Assembly: GCF_002980495.1 (NCBI RefSeq)
Contig: NZ_PVBR01000022.1
Coordinates: forward strand, 29,269 to 93,268
Source: Phyllobacterium phragmitis
Lineage (GTDB): Bacteria > Pseudomonadota > Alphaproteobacteria > Rhizobiales > Rhizobiaceae
DNA: 64,000 nt
Direction: 5' to 3'
Positions 9,067 through 17,533 of this stretch are shown here, in pieces. The number at the start of each line of letters is the position of its first letter. The first letter of the stretch is position 1. The position numbers and the translations under genes were made by a program. The notes beneath the pieces were generated by a model. It saw only the letters and a list, made by a program, of their open reading frames with translations. It ran no database searches and was not told the DNA's origin.

Positions 9067-10496
9067 CCCAGAGGGGAGCGCCCGCGGGCGAAACGACAAT
9101 GAAGATTGCAGTGATAGGAACAGGGTATGTCGGTCTCGTCAGCGGGACCTGCTTTGCCGAGTGGGGCAATCATGTCGTCTACGTCGATAACAACGCGGAG
9201 AAGATCGCGCGGCTGAACCAGGGCGAGCTACCGATTTATGAACCGGGTCTCGATGAGTTGGTAACCCGCAATCGCAATGCCGGGCGCCTGTCCTTCACCT
9301 GCAATCTCGCGGCAGCGGTTGAAGATGCCGAGGTGGTGTTCATCGCGGTCGGAACTCCGGCCCGGGTCGGCCATGGCGATGCCGATCTCTCCTTCGTCTA
9401 TATGGCGGCCAGGGAGATTGCGCCGCTGCTTGCGGAAAATGCAGTGGTCGTCGTCAAATCGACCGTCCCGGTCGGCACAGGCGATGCGGTGGAGAAGATC
9501 ATCGCCTCGGTACGCAGCCGCGGCAGCTTCTCCGTCGCCTCCAATCCGGAATTCCTGCGGGAGGGTGTGGCGATCCACGATTTCCTCAATCCCGACCGCG
9601 TCGTCATCGGCGTCGAGGACGAGAATGCGCACGCCGTCATGGTGGCGCTCTATAGCGATCCGCTTGCCGAGGCAAGAACACCCATCGTCTTGACGCAACG
9701 GCGCACGTCCGAGCTGATCAAATATGCGGCGAACGCATTCCTTGCAACAAAAATCACCTTCATCAACGAGCTTGCCGATCTCTGCGAGCAGGTCGGCACC
9801 AATGTCGGCGAACTGGCTCTCGGCGTTGGCCTCGACAAGCGCATCGGTTCGAGTTTTCTCAATGCCAGGCCGGGCTATGGCGGGTCATGTTTCCCGAAGG
9901 ACACGCTGGCGCTACTGCGAACGGCGCAGGATCACGGCATCGCTCTTCGTATCGTCGAGGAGACGGTGACCGCCAATGAAGCGCGCAAGCGCAAGATGGC
10001 GCTCAAGGTCCTGGATGCCGTCGGCGGGGACGTCGATGGGAAAACCATCGCGGTGCTGGGGCTGACCTTCAAGCCTGATACGGATGACATGCGCGATGCG
10101 CCTTCGGTACCGTTGATCGAGACATTGCAGCGCTTCGGCGCCACCGTCCGGGGACATGACCCTGTCGGCATGGAAAACGCCGCGCGGATCCTCGATGACG
10201 TCCAGCTGTTCGATGATCCCTACGAATGCGCCCGCGATGCGGATGCCGTGGTGATCGTCACGGAATGGGAAAGCATCCGCCGCATCGATCTGGCGCGGCT
10301 GAGGCAGGTGATGCGCGCGCCGGCATTGATCGATCTGCGCAATGCATTCGAGCCTGCAGCGGCGGAAGCTGCGGGGTTCCGGATTACCGCCATCGGCCGG
10401 CCGATCGTGCGCCAGGCCGATAACGTTGTGGATTTTCCAGCCAAATCAAAGCCGCGCGACAAGGCACGTGCGGCAGAAACCACGCCACGGGGATAA
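9063..10496 (+). CDS. UDP-glucose 6-dehydrogenase
   Basis: 477 residues; oxidises UDP-glucose to UDP-glucuronate with NAD. The core begins MKIAVIGTGYVGLVSGTCFA, with the catalytic Cys in the GYGGSCFPKDTLAL motif and LGLTFKPDTDDMRDAPS in the C-terminal domain. Two in-frame ATGs are possible. That at 9063 gives the same ATGA overlap seen throughout this operon and adds 12 residues; that at 9099 begins directly with the conserved MKIAVIG. I chose 9063 because of the coupling. The product feeds the UDP-xylose synthase at the head of the operon and possibly the polymer itself. Confidence 0.93.
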   Translation: MTQRGAPAGETTMKIAVIGTGYVGLVSGTCFAEWGNHVVYVDNNAEKIARLNQGELPIYEPGLDELVTRNRNAGRLSFTCNLAAAVEDAEVVFIAVGTPARVGHGDADLSFVYMAAREIAPLLAENAVVVVKSTVPVGTGDAVEKIIASVRSRGSFSVASNPEFLREGVAIHDFLNPDRVVIGVEDENAHAVMVALYSDPLAEARTPIVLTQRRTSELIKYAANAFLATKITFINELADLCEQVGTNVGELALGVGLDKRIGSSFLNARPGYGGSCFPKDTLALLRTAQDHGIALRIVEETVTANEARKRKMALKVLDAVGGDVDGKTIAVLGLTFKPDTDDMRDAPSVPLIETLQRFGATVRGHDPVGMENAARILDDVQLFDDPYECARDADAVVIVTEWESIRRIDLARLRQVMRAPALIDLRNAFEPAAAEAAGFRITAIGRPIVRQADNVVDFPAKSKPRDKARAAETTPRG

Positions 10497-10500
10497 GACA

Positions 10501-11055
10501 ATGATGAAGACCAATCGCACCAACCGAGAGACATGGAGCCATGGCCGTTTTCAAGGATGGCTCCGGGTTTCATCCGTTCTGGCGGGCATCGTCCTGTTTT
10601 CCAGTCATAGCGGGGCCTCCGAGCATGTTGTCGTCCCCGAAAATGCACGGGTCATGACGGGCGTCGAATTATACACGCTTTATCGCGACAAGACCTGGAA
10701 ATGGGCGGATGGTGCCGGGCGAATGCAGGATAAAGGACGGGTCTTCAAGGCCGTTGCCGGCTCCGGCGAAACCGCCAGCCGGGCAGAGGGTCGATGGATC
10801 GTGACCGACAGAGGCCAGCTTTGCTTCAAGGCCGCATGGCATACACAGACCGGCACGTTTCCGGACAAGACCTGTTTCAGCCACAAGACCTATGGCGGAA
10901 CGGTTTTCCAGAAAAGAGAACCCTCCGGCGACTGGTATGTCTTCAAAAATTCCGAGCCGACGGATAGCGACGAGTTCAGCAAGCTCGTCAGAGAAGATCT
11001 CGTCTCCGCACAGCTGGAGGCGATTCAAAATCCGCCGCAAAATACCATCCAGTGA
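10501..11055 (+). CDS. DUF995 family exported protein (copy 1)
   Basis: 184 residues with an N-terminal membrane-export sequence (about residues 17-38) and a small DUF995-like domain: TGVELYTLYRDKTWKWADGA, WIVTDRGQLCFKAAWH and WYVFKNSEPTDSDEF. The conserved Cys pair in GQLCF and KTCF may form a disulfide in the periplasm. DUF995 proteins are common in rhizobia and have no settled function. It starts four bases after the UDP-glucose dehydrogenase stop and belongs to the same transcript. A related copy lies at 12097, after the glycosidase. Confidence 0.85.
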   Translation: MMKTNRTNRETWSHGRFQGWLRVSSVLAGIVLFSSHSGASEHVVVPENARVMTGVELYTLYRDKTWKWADGAGRMQDKGRVFKAVAGSGETASRAEGRWIVTDRGQLCFKAAWHTQTGTFPDKTCFSHKTYGGTVFQKREPSGDWYVFKNSEPTDSDEFSKLVREDLVSAQLEAIQNPPQNTIQ

Positions 11056-11112
11056 ATCCATCGATCGGGAAGCAAAATCCGAGCGATGAATACTGATATT
11101 GGAGGAATACCG

Positions 11113-12066
11113 ATGAAAAAGACATCAAAAACAATCGCACTCTCATTTGTCGCACTGGCCATGTCGGGCGCCGTCATGGCAGCCAACTCCCCGCGGGGGA
11201 TTCCGAGCGCCAACTCCTCGACGGCGAACATCCCGTCCGACAAGCGTCCTGTCATAACCGACTCGTCCATCGATTTCGGGGCCTACGATCCGCATGGGGA
11301 TTTCAGCGAGGATCCCAATTCGAAGATCGAGCATCTGTTCCTGCCCTGGGAGGACGTCGATCTGTCCACGCTTTCCATTGCCGATGAATATGCGCAACAG
11401 CGCGGGCGATCGCTCATGATCACAATCGAGCCGTGGTCATGGTCTCTCGACTGGAGACGTTCCCCGAACGAGCTTTCCAGCGGCATCCTGAGCGGCAAGT
11501 ACGATGCCAATATGGCGGCGGTCTGCTCGGAGGCGGCAAAGCTGAAGAGCCCCGTCACCATCCGCTGGGGACAGGAAATGGATGAACTGGACAACCAGTT
11601 CACCTGGGCGCATTGGAAGCCGCAGGATTTCATCGCGGCGTATCGCCATGTGGTGACGGTGTGCCGCAAGCACCTCAAGACCGCCAAATACATGTGGTCG
11701 CCGAAAGGCAATGAGGGCCTGGAAGCCTTCTATCCGGGTGATGAATATGTTGATGTGATCGGTCTGTCGGTATTCGGCTATCAGAAATACGACAACGACA
11801 CGACCGGCCGGGACCAGACATTCGTCGAGCGGCTGACCCCCGGATATGAGCGCGTCAAGAACTTTGGCAAACCCATCGTGGTGGCCGAACTCGGCTATGA
11901 AGGTGACCAGCCTTACGTTCGCAACTGGGCGGAAAACGTTGCCAAACCGCATCCCGAGTTTCCGGACCTGACCGCTGTCGTCTATTTCAACGACCGGGAA
12001 GTCTACCCGTGGCCGGATGGCTACGGCCGTCCTGACTGGCGAGTTGTCCAGGACGCTTCAAATTGA
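11113..12066 (+). CDS. Secreted GH26-like glycoside hydrolase (copy 1)
   Basis: 317 residues from an ATG preceded by GGAGG at 11101; a more upstream ATG at 11086 lacks such a site. A signal peptide (residues 1-23) precedes a TIM-barrel domain of the GH26 type. It shows FGAYDPHGDF, MITIEPWSW, RWGQEMDE with a probable acid/base Glu, YMWSPKGNEG and IVVAELGYEG with a probable nucleophile Glu. It would cleave a beta-linked polymer in the periplasm or outside, perhaps trimming the polysaccharide made by this operon. Its relative at 12675 is on the opposite strand. The family call comes from motif order; substrate unknown. Confidence 0.83.
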   Translation: MKKTSKTIALSFVALAMSGAVMAANSPRGIPSANSSTANIPSDKRPVITDSSIDFGAYDPHGDFSEDPNSKIEHLFLPWEDVDLSTLSIADEYAQQRGRSLMITIEPWSWSLDWRRSPNELSSGILSGKYDANMAAVCSEAAKLKSPVTIRWGQEMDELDNQFTWAHWKPQDFIAAYRHVVTVCRKHLKTAKYMWSPKGNEGLEAFYPGDEYVDVIGLSVFGYQKYDNDTTGRDQTFVERLTPGYERVKNFGKPIVVAELGYEGDQPYVRNWAENVAKPHPEFPDLTAVVYFNDREVYPWPDGYGRPDWRVVQDASN

Positions 12067-12096
12067 TGGCATGAAACCCAAACGGGAGTAAAACAA

Positions 12097-12615
12097 ATGT
12101 CGATATTTCGTACAGCGCTGATGGTTGGGGCGATCTGCGCTGGCCTGGGCGCTGCAACTCTCGGCGCCACAGCCGCACCGAGCAAGACGATCCCGGACGC
12201 CAGCAAGGGCACACCGCTGACCAGTGCGGAGCTTTACCGGCTTTATAATAACCGGTCCTGGCTCTGGAAGGATGGCGCAGGCTTCTTCTCGGTGAAGCAA
12301 CGCAAGTTCACCGCATGGTCGGGCAAAGGCAATTCGGGGTCTTATGGTGTCGGCGTCTGGTTTATCACGAAACCCGGCAAGCTCTGCTTCAGAGCAAAAT
12401 GGCACGCCAAAGACGGTACGGTGCCGGCCTTGACGTGCTTCAGCCACCGTAAGGCCGGTAAAGTCGTATTCCAAAAGCGCGAGCCGGACGGAAAGTGGTA
12501 CGTGTTCAGAAACGCCCCGGCAAAGAGCGGTGACGAATATGCGAAATTGCGCCGCGGCAATTATGTCAGCTCGCGTCTGAGTAAAATCGAGGCGAGGCTG
12601 TCCGCCACGAGGTAA
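12097..12615 (+). CDS. DUF995 family exported protein (copy 2)
   Basis: 172 residues with a cleavable-looking signal peptide ending near ATAAPS. The domain parallels copy 1: LTSAELYRLYNNRSWLWKDG, PGKLCFRAKWHAKDG, ALTCFSHRKAG and WYVFRNAPAKSGDEYAKL. The same two cysteines are present. A GGGAG ribosome site precedes the ATG, and it follows the first glycosidase gene by 30 bases. The alternation DUF995-GH26-DUF995 suggests that the two protein types act together on an envelope or extracellular polysaccharide, which is inference. Confidence 0.85.
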   Translation: MSIFRTALMVGAICAGLGAATLGATAAPSKTIPDASKGTPLTSAELYRLYNNRSWLWKDGAGFFSVKQRKFTAWSGKGNSGSYGVGVWFITKPGKLCFRAKWHAKDGTVPALTCFSHRKAGKVVFQKREPDGKWYVFRNAPAKSGDEYAKLRRGNYVSSRLSKIEARLSATR

Positions 12616-12674
12616 AGCGTTTCCCCGGGGCCGCTATGGTCACGCCCGGTCGGTAACCCAAAGGCTCCGGGATT

Positions 12675-13667
12675 TCACTTCAACGAGGCGGCCACTGGCA
12701 GGCCGTCTCCGAATACCGATACAGGTACACGCCAATCCGGCGATCCATATCCCTGTGGCCAATGGTGCGGTTCTTTGTCGTTGAAATAGACAATTCCGTC
12801 CAATAACGGGAACAGGCCGCGCTTCGCCGAGAGCCCGGAAATCTCAGACATCCAGTTCCGGCGGTATTCTTCTCCACCAGATGTTCCCAGTTCAGCGATG
12901 ACGATCGGCTTCCCAAAACGTTCGATACGCCGGTATTTCTCGTCGAAAGTCTCGGCAAAGCCCCGCGGGCGACCATGCTGGTCACGATCCCATTTCTCCA
13001 ATCCCCATAACGACACGCCTATCATATCGACATGGTCATTGCCGGGGTAATACGCAGCAAGGCCGCGCTCGCCCTTGGGTGACCACATGAAACGGGCCCC
13101 AGGGGCAATTTTCCGGCATGTGTCGACGAATTTCCGATAGGCTGCCACATAGCCACGGGAATCATGCCTGGCCCAGGGATAACGACCGGTCGGATCTTCC
13201 ATCTCATGTCCCCAGCGGATCCAGAGGTCACCGGGAAATTCGGAAACCGCGCCGCATGTCGCCGCAATCTGGGGGTCGAACGCACCACGCTGGATATCGG
13301 CAAACAGCCGATCGCCGCCGTCACGCCAGTTCACCGCTTTGGTATAGGGCTCCACCGTGACCATCAGGATACGCCCCTTCTCGCGGGCAAGACGCATCTT
13401 GTTTTCGAGCATTGGGCGATCGATAGCCTGCCAGTAGATGAACACATGCTCGATTTGTGGACGACTCGAATACCGGAATTGGCCATGCGGATCATAGGCG
13501 CCGAACAACAGCGGCGCATTTGCGTGTGGTCGGCCGGAAGATTCCGGCGGGCTGATCGAGACTGTCTTCATCGTGTCCATGCCGGCGCCCAATTCCGCAG
13601 AATGCACACCCGATGCCGTAAGACACCAGGCCGCGAAGAACAACAACGATAGGATACTGGCACGCAT
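12675..13667 (-). CDS. Secreted GH26-like glycoside hydrolase (copy 2)
   Basis: 330 residues beginning MRASILSLLFFAAWCLTASG, a signal peptide; the frame extends upstream but without a plausible start. It matches copy 1 along its length: FGAYDPHGQFRYSSRPQIEH, ILMVTVEPYTK, LWIRWGHEMEDPTGRYPW, FMWSPKGERGLAAYYPGNDH and IVIAELGTSGG. Both presumed catalytic glutamates are retained. It is transcribed towards the DUF995/GH26 operon and its 3' end lies 59 bases from that of DUF995 copy 2. The pair are diverged paralogues, perhaps acting on different linkages. Confidence 0.82.
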   Translation of the reverse strand: MRASILSLLFFAAWCLTASGVHSAELGAGMDTMKTVSISPPESSGRPHANAPLLFGAYDPHGQFRYSSRPQIEHVFIYWQAIDRPMLENKMRLAREKGRILMVTVEPYTKAVNWRDGGDRLFADIQRGAFDPQIAATCGAVSEFPGDLWIRWGHEMEDPTGRYPWARHDSRGYVAAYRKFVDTCRKIAPGARFMWSPKGERGLAAYYPGNDHVDMIGVSLWGLEKWDRDQHGRPRGFAETFDEKYRRIERFGKPIVIAELGTSGGEEYRRNWMSEISGLSAKRGLFPLLDGIVYFNDKEPHHWPQGYGSPDWRVPVSVFGDGLPVAASLK

Positions 13668-13695
13668 CTGGATAGGCTCCGTTACGTGTGCAGTC

Positions 13696-14043
13696 TCATC
13701 CCCGGAGGAAGCAGCGCGATGTCTTTCCAAAACCGCTCGGCGTGCAGATATAGGGCGCGCGGCCGAGATGGCCATTGCTGGCAAGTTTCGGGCTGGCAAG
13801 TTTCGGGCTCGACTTCTTGACGATATTCCCGCGTTGTGCCGGCTTCTTCTGAGTGAGCGACACACTGGGATAGCCTACCTGCGTCGATACCGACGACGTC
13901 ACGGTACGGTCAGGCATGGCCGTGCATCCGGCAGAAAGAGCAAGCGTTGCAGTAGCGCCAACCAGGACTGCCAATTGCTTGAACTTGCAAACCGTCTCGT
14001 TGGCACCTTTGCTTTTTGAACATCCCTGTAATGGTTTTTTCAT
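13696..14043 (-). CDS. Small lipoprotein, hypothetical
   Basis: 115 residues from MKKPLQG, chosen because CGGGAG lies just upstream; the frame extends to 14085. After a hydrophobic stretch, LALSAGC gives a lipobox, so the mature protein would begin at that Cys. The middle repeats SPKLA twice in tandem, and the C-terminus ends HLGRAPYICTPSGFGKTSRC, a tail I have seen on short rhizobial proteins of unknown function. It lies 28 bases upstream of GH26 copy 2 on the same strand and is probably cotranscribed. No function can be assigned. Confidence 0.7.
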   Translation of the reverse strand: MKKPLQGCSKSKGANETVCKFKQLAVLVGATATLALSAGCTAMPDRTVTSSVSTQVGYPSVSLTQKKPAQRGNIVKKSSPKLASPKLASNGHLGRAPYICTPSGFGKTSRCFLRG

Positions 14044-14412
14044 CGCATAACGCTCCCGCAGGTTCATTGTTGTTATGCGAACCACGGTACCGTAAGCCGC
14101 TTAAATGACCGTGGAGATGGAGCTGAAAATTATAAGTATCCGCAGGCGAGTTCCTTAAGAATTGGCGCTGGAATTTTGGGCTCGTCTGATAGCGATCTCA
14201 ACCGAAAGCCGCGTTTGCCGGACCAGCATTCCGGGCACGGCCCATTTGGGCGCGCGCCAGCACGGGCTCTTGCTGCATCTGCCGGAACCTGATTCCTTTA
14301 TAAGATTTTTCTTTCTTTCCTTTTCGACCTCCCTCGAACCTTCATCCACTTGAGCGTTGGGATGGTATTGAGCAACCTGCCACTGTTGCGCCACGCCGCG
14401 AGACGCCGTGGT
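14044..14412. other. Intergenic region, nothing recognised
   Basis: A gap of 369 bases between the helix-hairpin-helix gene and the lipoprotein gene on the same strand. It probably contains the promoter of the lipoprotein/GH26 unit. A 79-codon minus-strand frame at 14155-14394 shows no domain and no ribosome site. Confidence 0.5.
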
Positions 14413-15513
14413 TCAGCGTTTGATTTTCACGATATTGCTCTGTCCCCTGGAACCGTCGTCCTCGGAACTCGCAACGTCACCGCGCTTCACACGCTCTGCG
14501 AATTCGGTCGTGCCTCCCTTGGCCAATATTTTGGCCTGATCCACCCATTGCTCGCGATCGATGCGACCGGGGAACGCAAGGTAACTGCCGATCCAATTGA
14601 TATTGTCGCGATCCCAGGCCGCGATCTGGCTGAAATGCCAGATACCGAGGCCGTGCAGCCGCGCTTCGTTCTGCTTACCTATTCCGTCGATCAGTTTGAG
14701 ATCATCGGCAACACCTTGCGGCTTTACCATTCCGAAGGGACGTTTGCCCTCATGCTGGTCCTCGCCTTCAACCTGGTCCAGCGCTTGCGGCAAGCCGGAT
14801 TTGAGCTTGGCAATATCCGTGTCACCGATCGGCTTGTCGTCCAACGGCTGACCGGCACGAACCGCCCTGGAGTGTTCAGTCTCTCCGCCGGCAGCAAGAA
14901 CTTTTGCCTGATCGATCCAGAGTTCGCGTTCGATGCGGCCGGGAAAAGCCATATGGTGGCCCATCCATTCGGCTTCTTCGGGGGTCCAGGCGGCGATCTG
15001 GCGAAATGTATGGATGCCCAGGGCATTCAATACGCGCTCGTTTTTCGGCCCGATACCTTTGATCAGCTTCAGATCGTCTCTGTCGGTTATGTTCTTTGAA
15101 GCAAGGACCGGTGGCTTCCTGCCGGGATGACTGGGCGCGGTCGAGGCGGATGAAACACGATGCGCGGTCTTGCGTGCTCCGACAGCGGCAGCGCCGGCTG
15201 CTGCGACGCCGACGGCAGGAACGGGTTCGGCATGGCCGGCGAGCAGGCCGCGCATCAGGCTGCCGAGCAGGCAGCCGAAGATGTAAGAGCCGAAAAACAG
15301 CAGGCCGAGATCGAGCCAATAACCAGCTTCCCCCGGCAAGAGCTTGAAAGCGGCGACGGCAAGGCCGATCAGAAATGCGGGGATGCCGATGTTCAACCAG
15401 CCGGCCCCGGACCAGCCGGGCTTCTCATGGAGAAAACTCAGCCATCCAACGATGCCGCCAAGCATGAGGGACAGAAGCAGCCATGCGGAATGAAACTCGG
15501 TCAGATACAGCAT
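14413..15513 (-). CDS. Membrane protein with two helix-hairpin-helix domains
   Basis: 366 residues. Three N-terminal membrane segments (about residues 8-95) are followed by an Ala-rich linker and two copies of a 60-residue helix-hairpin-helix module. The first is DDLKLIKGIGPKNERVLNAL with IHTFRQIAAW; the second is DDLKLIDGIGKQNEARLHGL with IWHFSQIAAW. Each is followed by an AFPGRI.RE.W.DQAK segment. This module is known as a C-terminal extension on NADH dehydrogenase and ribosomal-protein-like genes of alphaproteobacteria. Here it is duplicated and membrane-anchored on the cytoplasmic side. It starts 10 bases after the OmpA-family gene stop, in one operon. Function unknown; nucleic acid binding is possible. 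Confidence 0.8.
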   Translation of the reverse strand: MLYLTEFHSAWLLLSLMLGGIVGWLSFLHEKPGWSGAGWLNIGIPAFLIGLAVAAFKLLPGEAGYWLDLGLLFFGSYIFGCLLGSLMRGLLAGHAEPVPAVGVAAAGAAAVGARKTAHRVSSASTAPSHPGRKPPVLASKNITDRDDLKLIKGIGPKNERVLNALGIHTFRQIAAWTPEEAEWMGHHMAFPGRIERELWIDQAKVLAAGGETEHSRAVRAGQPLDDKPIGDTDIAKLKSGLPQALDQVEGEDQHEGKRPFGMVKPQGVADDLKLIDGIGKQNEARLHGLGIWHFSQIAAWDRDNINWIGSYLAFPGRIDREQWVDQAKILAKGGTTEFAERVKRGDVASSEDDGSRGQSNIVKIKR

Positions 15514-15523
15514 GACTGCTCTC

Positions 15524-16675
15524 CTACTTCACGAGAAATTCGATACGGCGGTTCTCGGCCCGGCCGCTTGGGGTGTTATTGGGAGCAACAGGCCTGGCCT
15601 GACCATAGCCGACCGACGTGAGGCGCAAGCCATCGACGCCGGCATTGACCAAATATTGCTTCACCGCATCGGAACGGCGTTGTGAAAGTGCGAAATTGAC
15701 TTTGGGCGAACCCTCGCTGTCAGTGTAGCCCTGGATCTCGATATTGCCGCTCGGGCAACGTTGCGTGGTGGCAACGACGGAATCGAGAATTTTCGCAGAA
15801 TCTTTATGGATCCGCGCGCTGCCTGTTTCAAAATGGATTGTGTCGTCGCGGGTAATATCGCTCAACAGCGACTGACAACCGGCATTATCCACCGGCGCCG
15901 CCGGCTGGGCTGCCGCGATTTCGGCCTGCTCCGTATTTCCATTCTGAAGGGACTTGGTGACCGGGTCATTGGCTTCTACAGGGGATTCTGCCGACGGCTG
16001 CACCGAAGCTGTCTTCTCCATGCTGTTTGGAGGTTCGGCCTGCACATGGACTTGCCCCAGCGCTAAATCCTGCGGGCGGCGTCTTAAAGCTGCCATCAAA
16101 TGGGCGAGGTTGTTCCGGTCCTGCGCAACGCCGTTTACCGACAAAGTGCTGTTGCTGAGCGCCATTGAAGCAGAGCTCAACGCCGGAAGCTGCTTTACCG
16201 CAAATTTGGCCGCCGTTTCGAAACCGGCCGGAGCGCCCAGCGCATATGTCAGCTTGTCGACCACATTGGCGGATGGGGCTTCGGCTTTGACGGCGTCCAG
16301 AATGGACTGGCGGACATCCGGCCGCGGAACATTGCCGGTCAACGTGACGGTATCGTCTGTCTTTTCGATGCCAAGATTGTAAGGCTGCGCCGTAGGAGCC
16401 AGTTTGGCCTCGTTTTTGACACGGCGCACGCCTGCTGTCGTACCGACCACCGCTGCGGCCTCTGTGATGTCATGGGATGAGAACGCATTTGCTGAAAGGG
16501 TTCCATCGCGGCCGCTGAAGTTCAGCGAAGGCTTGTCCAGCGACACCTGCCCAAGAGCGTTCGCCGCCCGCCCGGTCAAATCGCGTTGCATCGGTTCTGT
16601 GTGGGTTGCCGCTGTGAAGGCCCAAAGTCCAGCCAGAGGAACGGCTCCCCACCACCATTTGTTGGGTCTATGCAT
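15524..16675 (-). CDS. OmpA-family protein with N-terminal BON-like repeats
   Basis: 383 residues from MHRPNKWWWG, chosen over an upstream ATG because GGAG precedes it. One N-terminal membrane segment (residues 7-25) anchors the protein. Residues 30-200 hold repeated BON-like motifs, for example VTLTGNVPRPDVRQSILDAV. A linker follows, then a C-terminal OmpA domain with IHFETGSARI, IEIQGYTDSEGSPKVNFALS and the closing NRRIEFLVK. Such proteins tie the inner membrane to peptidoglycan. It is cotranscribed with the helix-hairpin-helix membrane protein, so the two probably form one envelope complex. Confidence 0.87.
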   Translation of the reverse strand: MHRPNKWWWGAVPLAGLWAFTAATHTEPMQRDLTGRAANALGQVSLDKPSLNFSGRDGTLSANAFSSHDITEAAAVVGTTAGVRRVKNEAKLAPTAQPYNLGIEKTDDTVTLTGNVPRPDVRQSILDAVKAEAPSANVVDKLTYALGAPAGFETAAKFAVKQLPALSSASMALSNSTLSVNGVAQDRNNLAHLMAALRRRPQDLALGQVHVQAEPPNSMEKTASVQPSAESPVEANDPVTKSLQNGNTEQAEIAAAQPAAPVDNAGCQSLLSDITRDDTIHFETGSARIHKDSAKILDSVVATTQRCPSGNIEIQGYTDSEGSPKVNFALSQRRSDAVKQYLVNAGVDGLRLTSVGYGQARPVAPNNTPSGRAENRRIEFLVK

Positions 16676-17050
16676 GTTCTCATATTCTCCACATTCGGTT
16701 GACCCCGGCTGCCTTGGGCGTTTGGCTCTGGGCAAGCGGAGTTCCGGATCGCGTCTCAGCTAGCCGACTCTGCCCTCCACGAGATTTTATCCAATTCGAC
16801 CAATCACGAGAAAGTAAAATACACTAGTCTTCATCGAAGATATCTCGATATTACGCAATTCAACATAATCAACCGTCATATTTTCGGGAATTGGTTAAAT
16901 ATTAATTGAATATATGCTGTCAGAAAATTTATTCTTCATCTGACGTCACTAAGCGCTATATCGAGAACTTCACTATCAATTGTGTTTTCTCCTATCTCGA
17001 ACATTGATCGTTACTCTCAAGTCTCGTCCGACTTCACGTCCTCTCGGAGT
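16676..17050. promoter_or_regulatory. AT-rich promoter region of the OmpA/HhH operon
   Basis: About 375 bases, markedly AT-rich between 16790 and 16990, upstream of the OmpA-family gene. It should contain that operon's promoter on the minus strand. No gene is visible. Confidence 0.45.
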
Positions 17051-17300
17051 TTAGTCATTCCCATGCGTTTGGCCATTCTCTTCGAGCATGTGCACCGGCA
17101 GATAGATATTGCCTCCAGCCATTCCCGCACGATGCGCCGGATCAACTCCGACCGCGTGACGCGACCTCACTGGACAAATTGGCCAAAGCATCCTCGACGT
17201 CAGGCTCAAGCGCTACGCTGGAAGTGTTGTCCAGGTGGGGAGCGACTCGGCGTAAAAGAATCTGCAGATCGGGATGTGGCATATCGGCGATGCGGTCAGC
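17051..17300 (-). pseudogene. Decayed ribbon-helix-helix (CopG-like) gene
   Basis: Three minus-strand frames in succession reconstruct one protein. ADRIADMPHPDLQILLRRVA and LEPDVEDALANLSSEVA read in one frame. TRSELIRRIVREWLE reads in a second, after a shift near 17157-17165. GGNIYLPVHMLEENG reads in a third, after a shift near 17115, ending at a TAA at 17051-17053. The central part is a typical ribbon-helix-helix DNA-binding unit, as in CopG-like regulators or antitoxins. Two frameshifts and no clear start make it a pseudogene. Confidence 0.6.
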
Positions 17301-17383
17301 AGTATCTCCGCCACGATCCGCGTCTTCTCCGCATGCGAGCGTTGCCGCTGCCCGGTCGGACCGTCGATCACTTCAAGTAGGCC
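17291..17383 (-). pseudogene. Possible IS66 orfA transposase remnant
   Basis: The minus strand reads LLEVIDGPTGQRQRSHAEKT followed by RIVAEILLTA, which resembles the beginning of IS66-family OrfA proteins (a DNA-binding segment with a W/S-x-E-K-x-RIVAE pattern). The similarity stops after about 30 residues, where the ribbon-helix-helix remnant begins in another frame. No terminal repeats or other transposase parts are visible, so this is only a fragment. Confidence 0.4.
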
Positions 17384-17533
17384 GGAAAATCCACTGTTCG
17401 AGCCCGTCCGTTTTGCCGTCTGTCTCCATGCAAACACCTCCGTTCGAAACGGAGACTTTTTCGCATGATCAGTCCAGGGTGTTGCGCGGCAGCGCGATAT
17501 CAAGCGCGAATAGAGACGTCGAAATCAACCAAC

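Noticed and set aside
14155..14394. 79-codon minus-strand open frame
   Set aside because: No domain, no ribosome site and no coding character; left as intergenic.
16982..17380. 132-codon plus-strand open frame
   Set aside because: It is antisense to the decayed ribbon-helix-helix gene, which reads sensibly on the minus strand.
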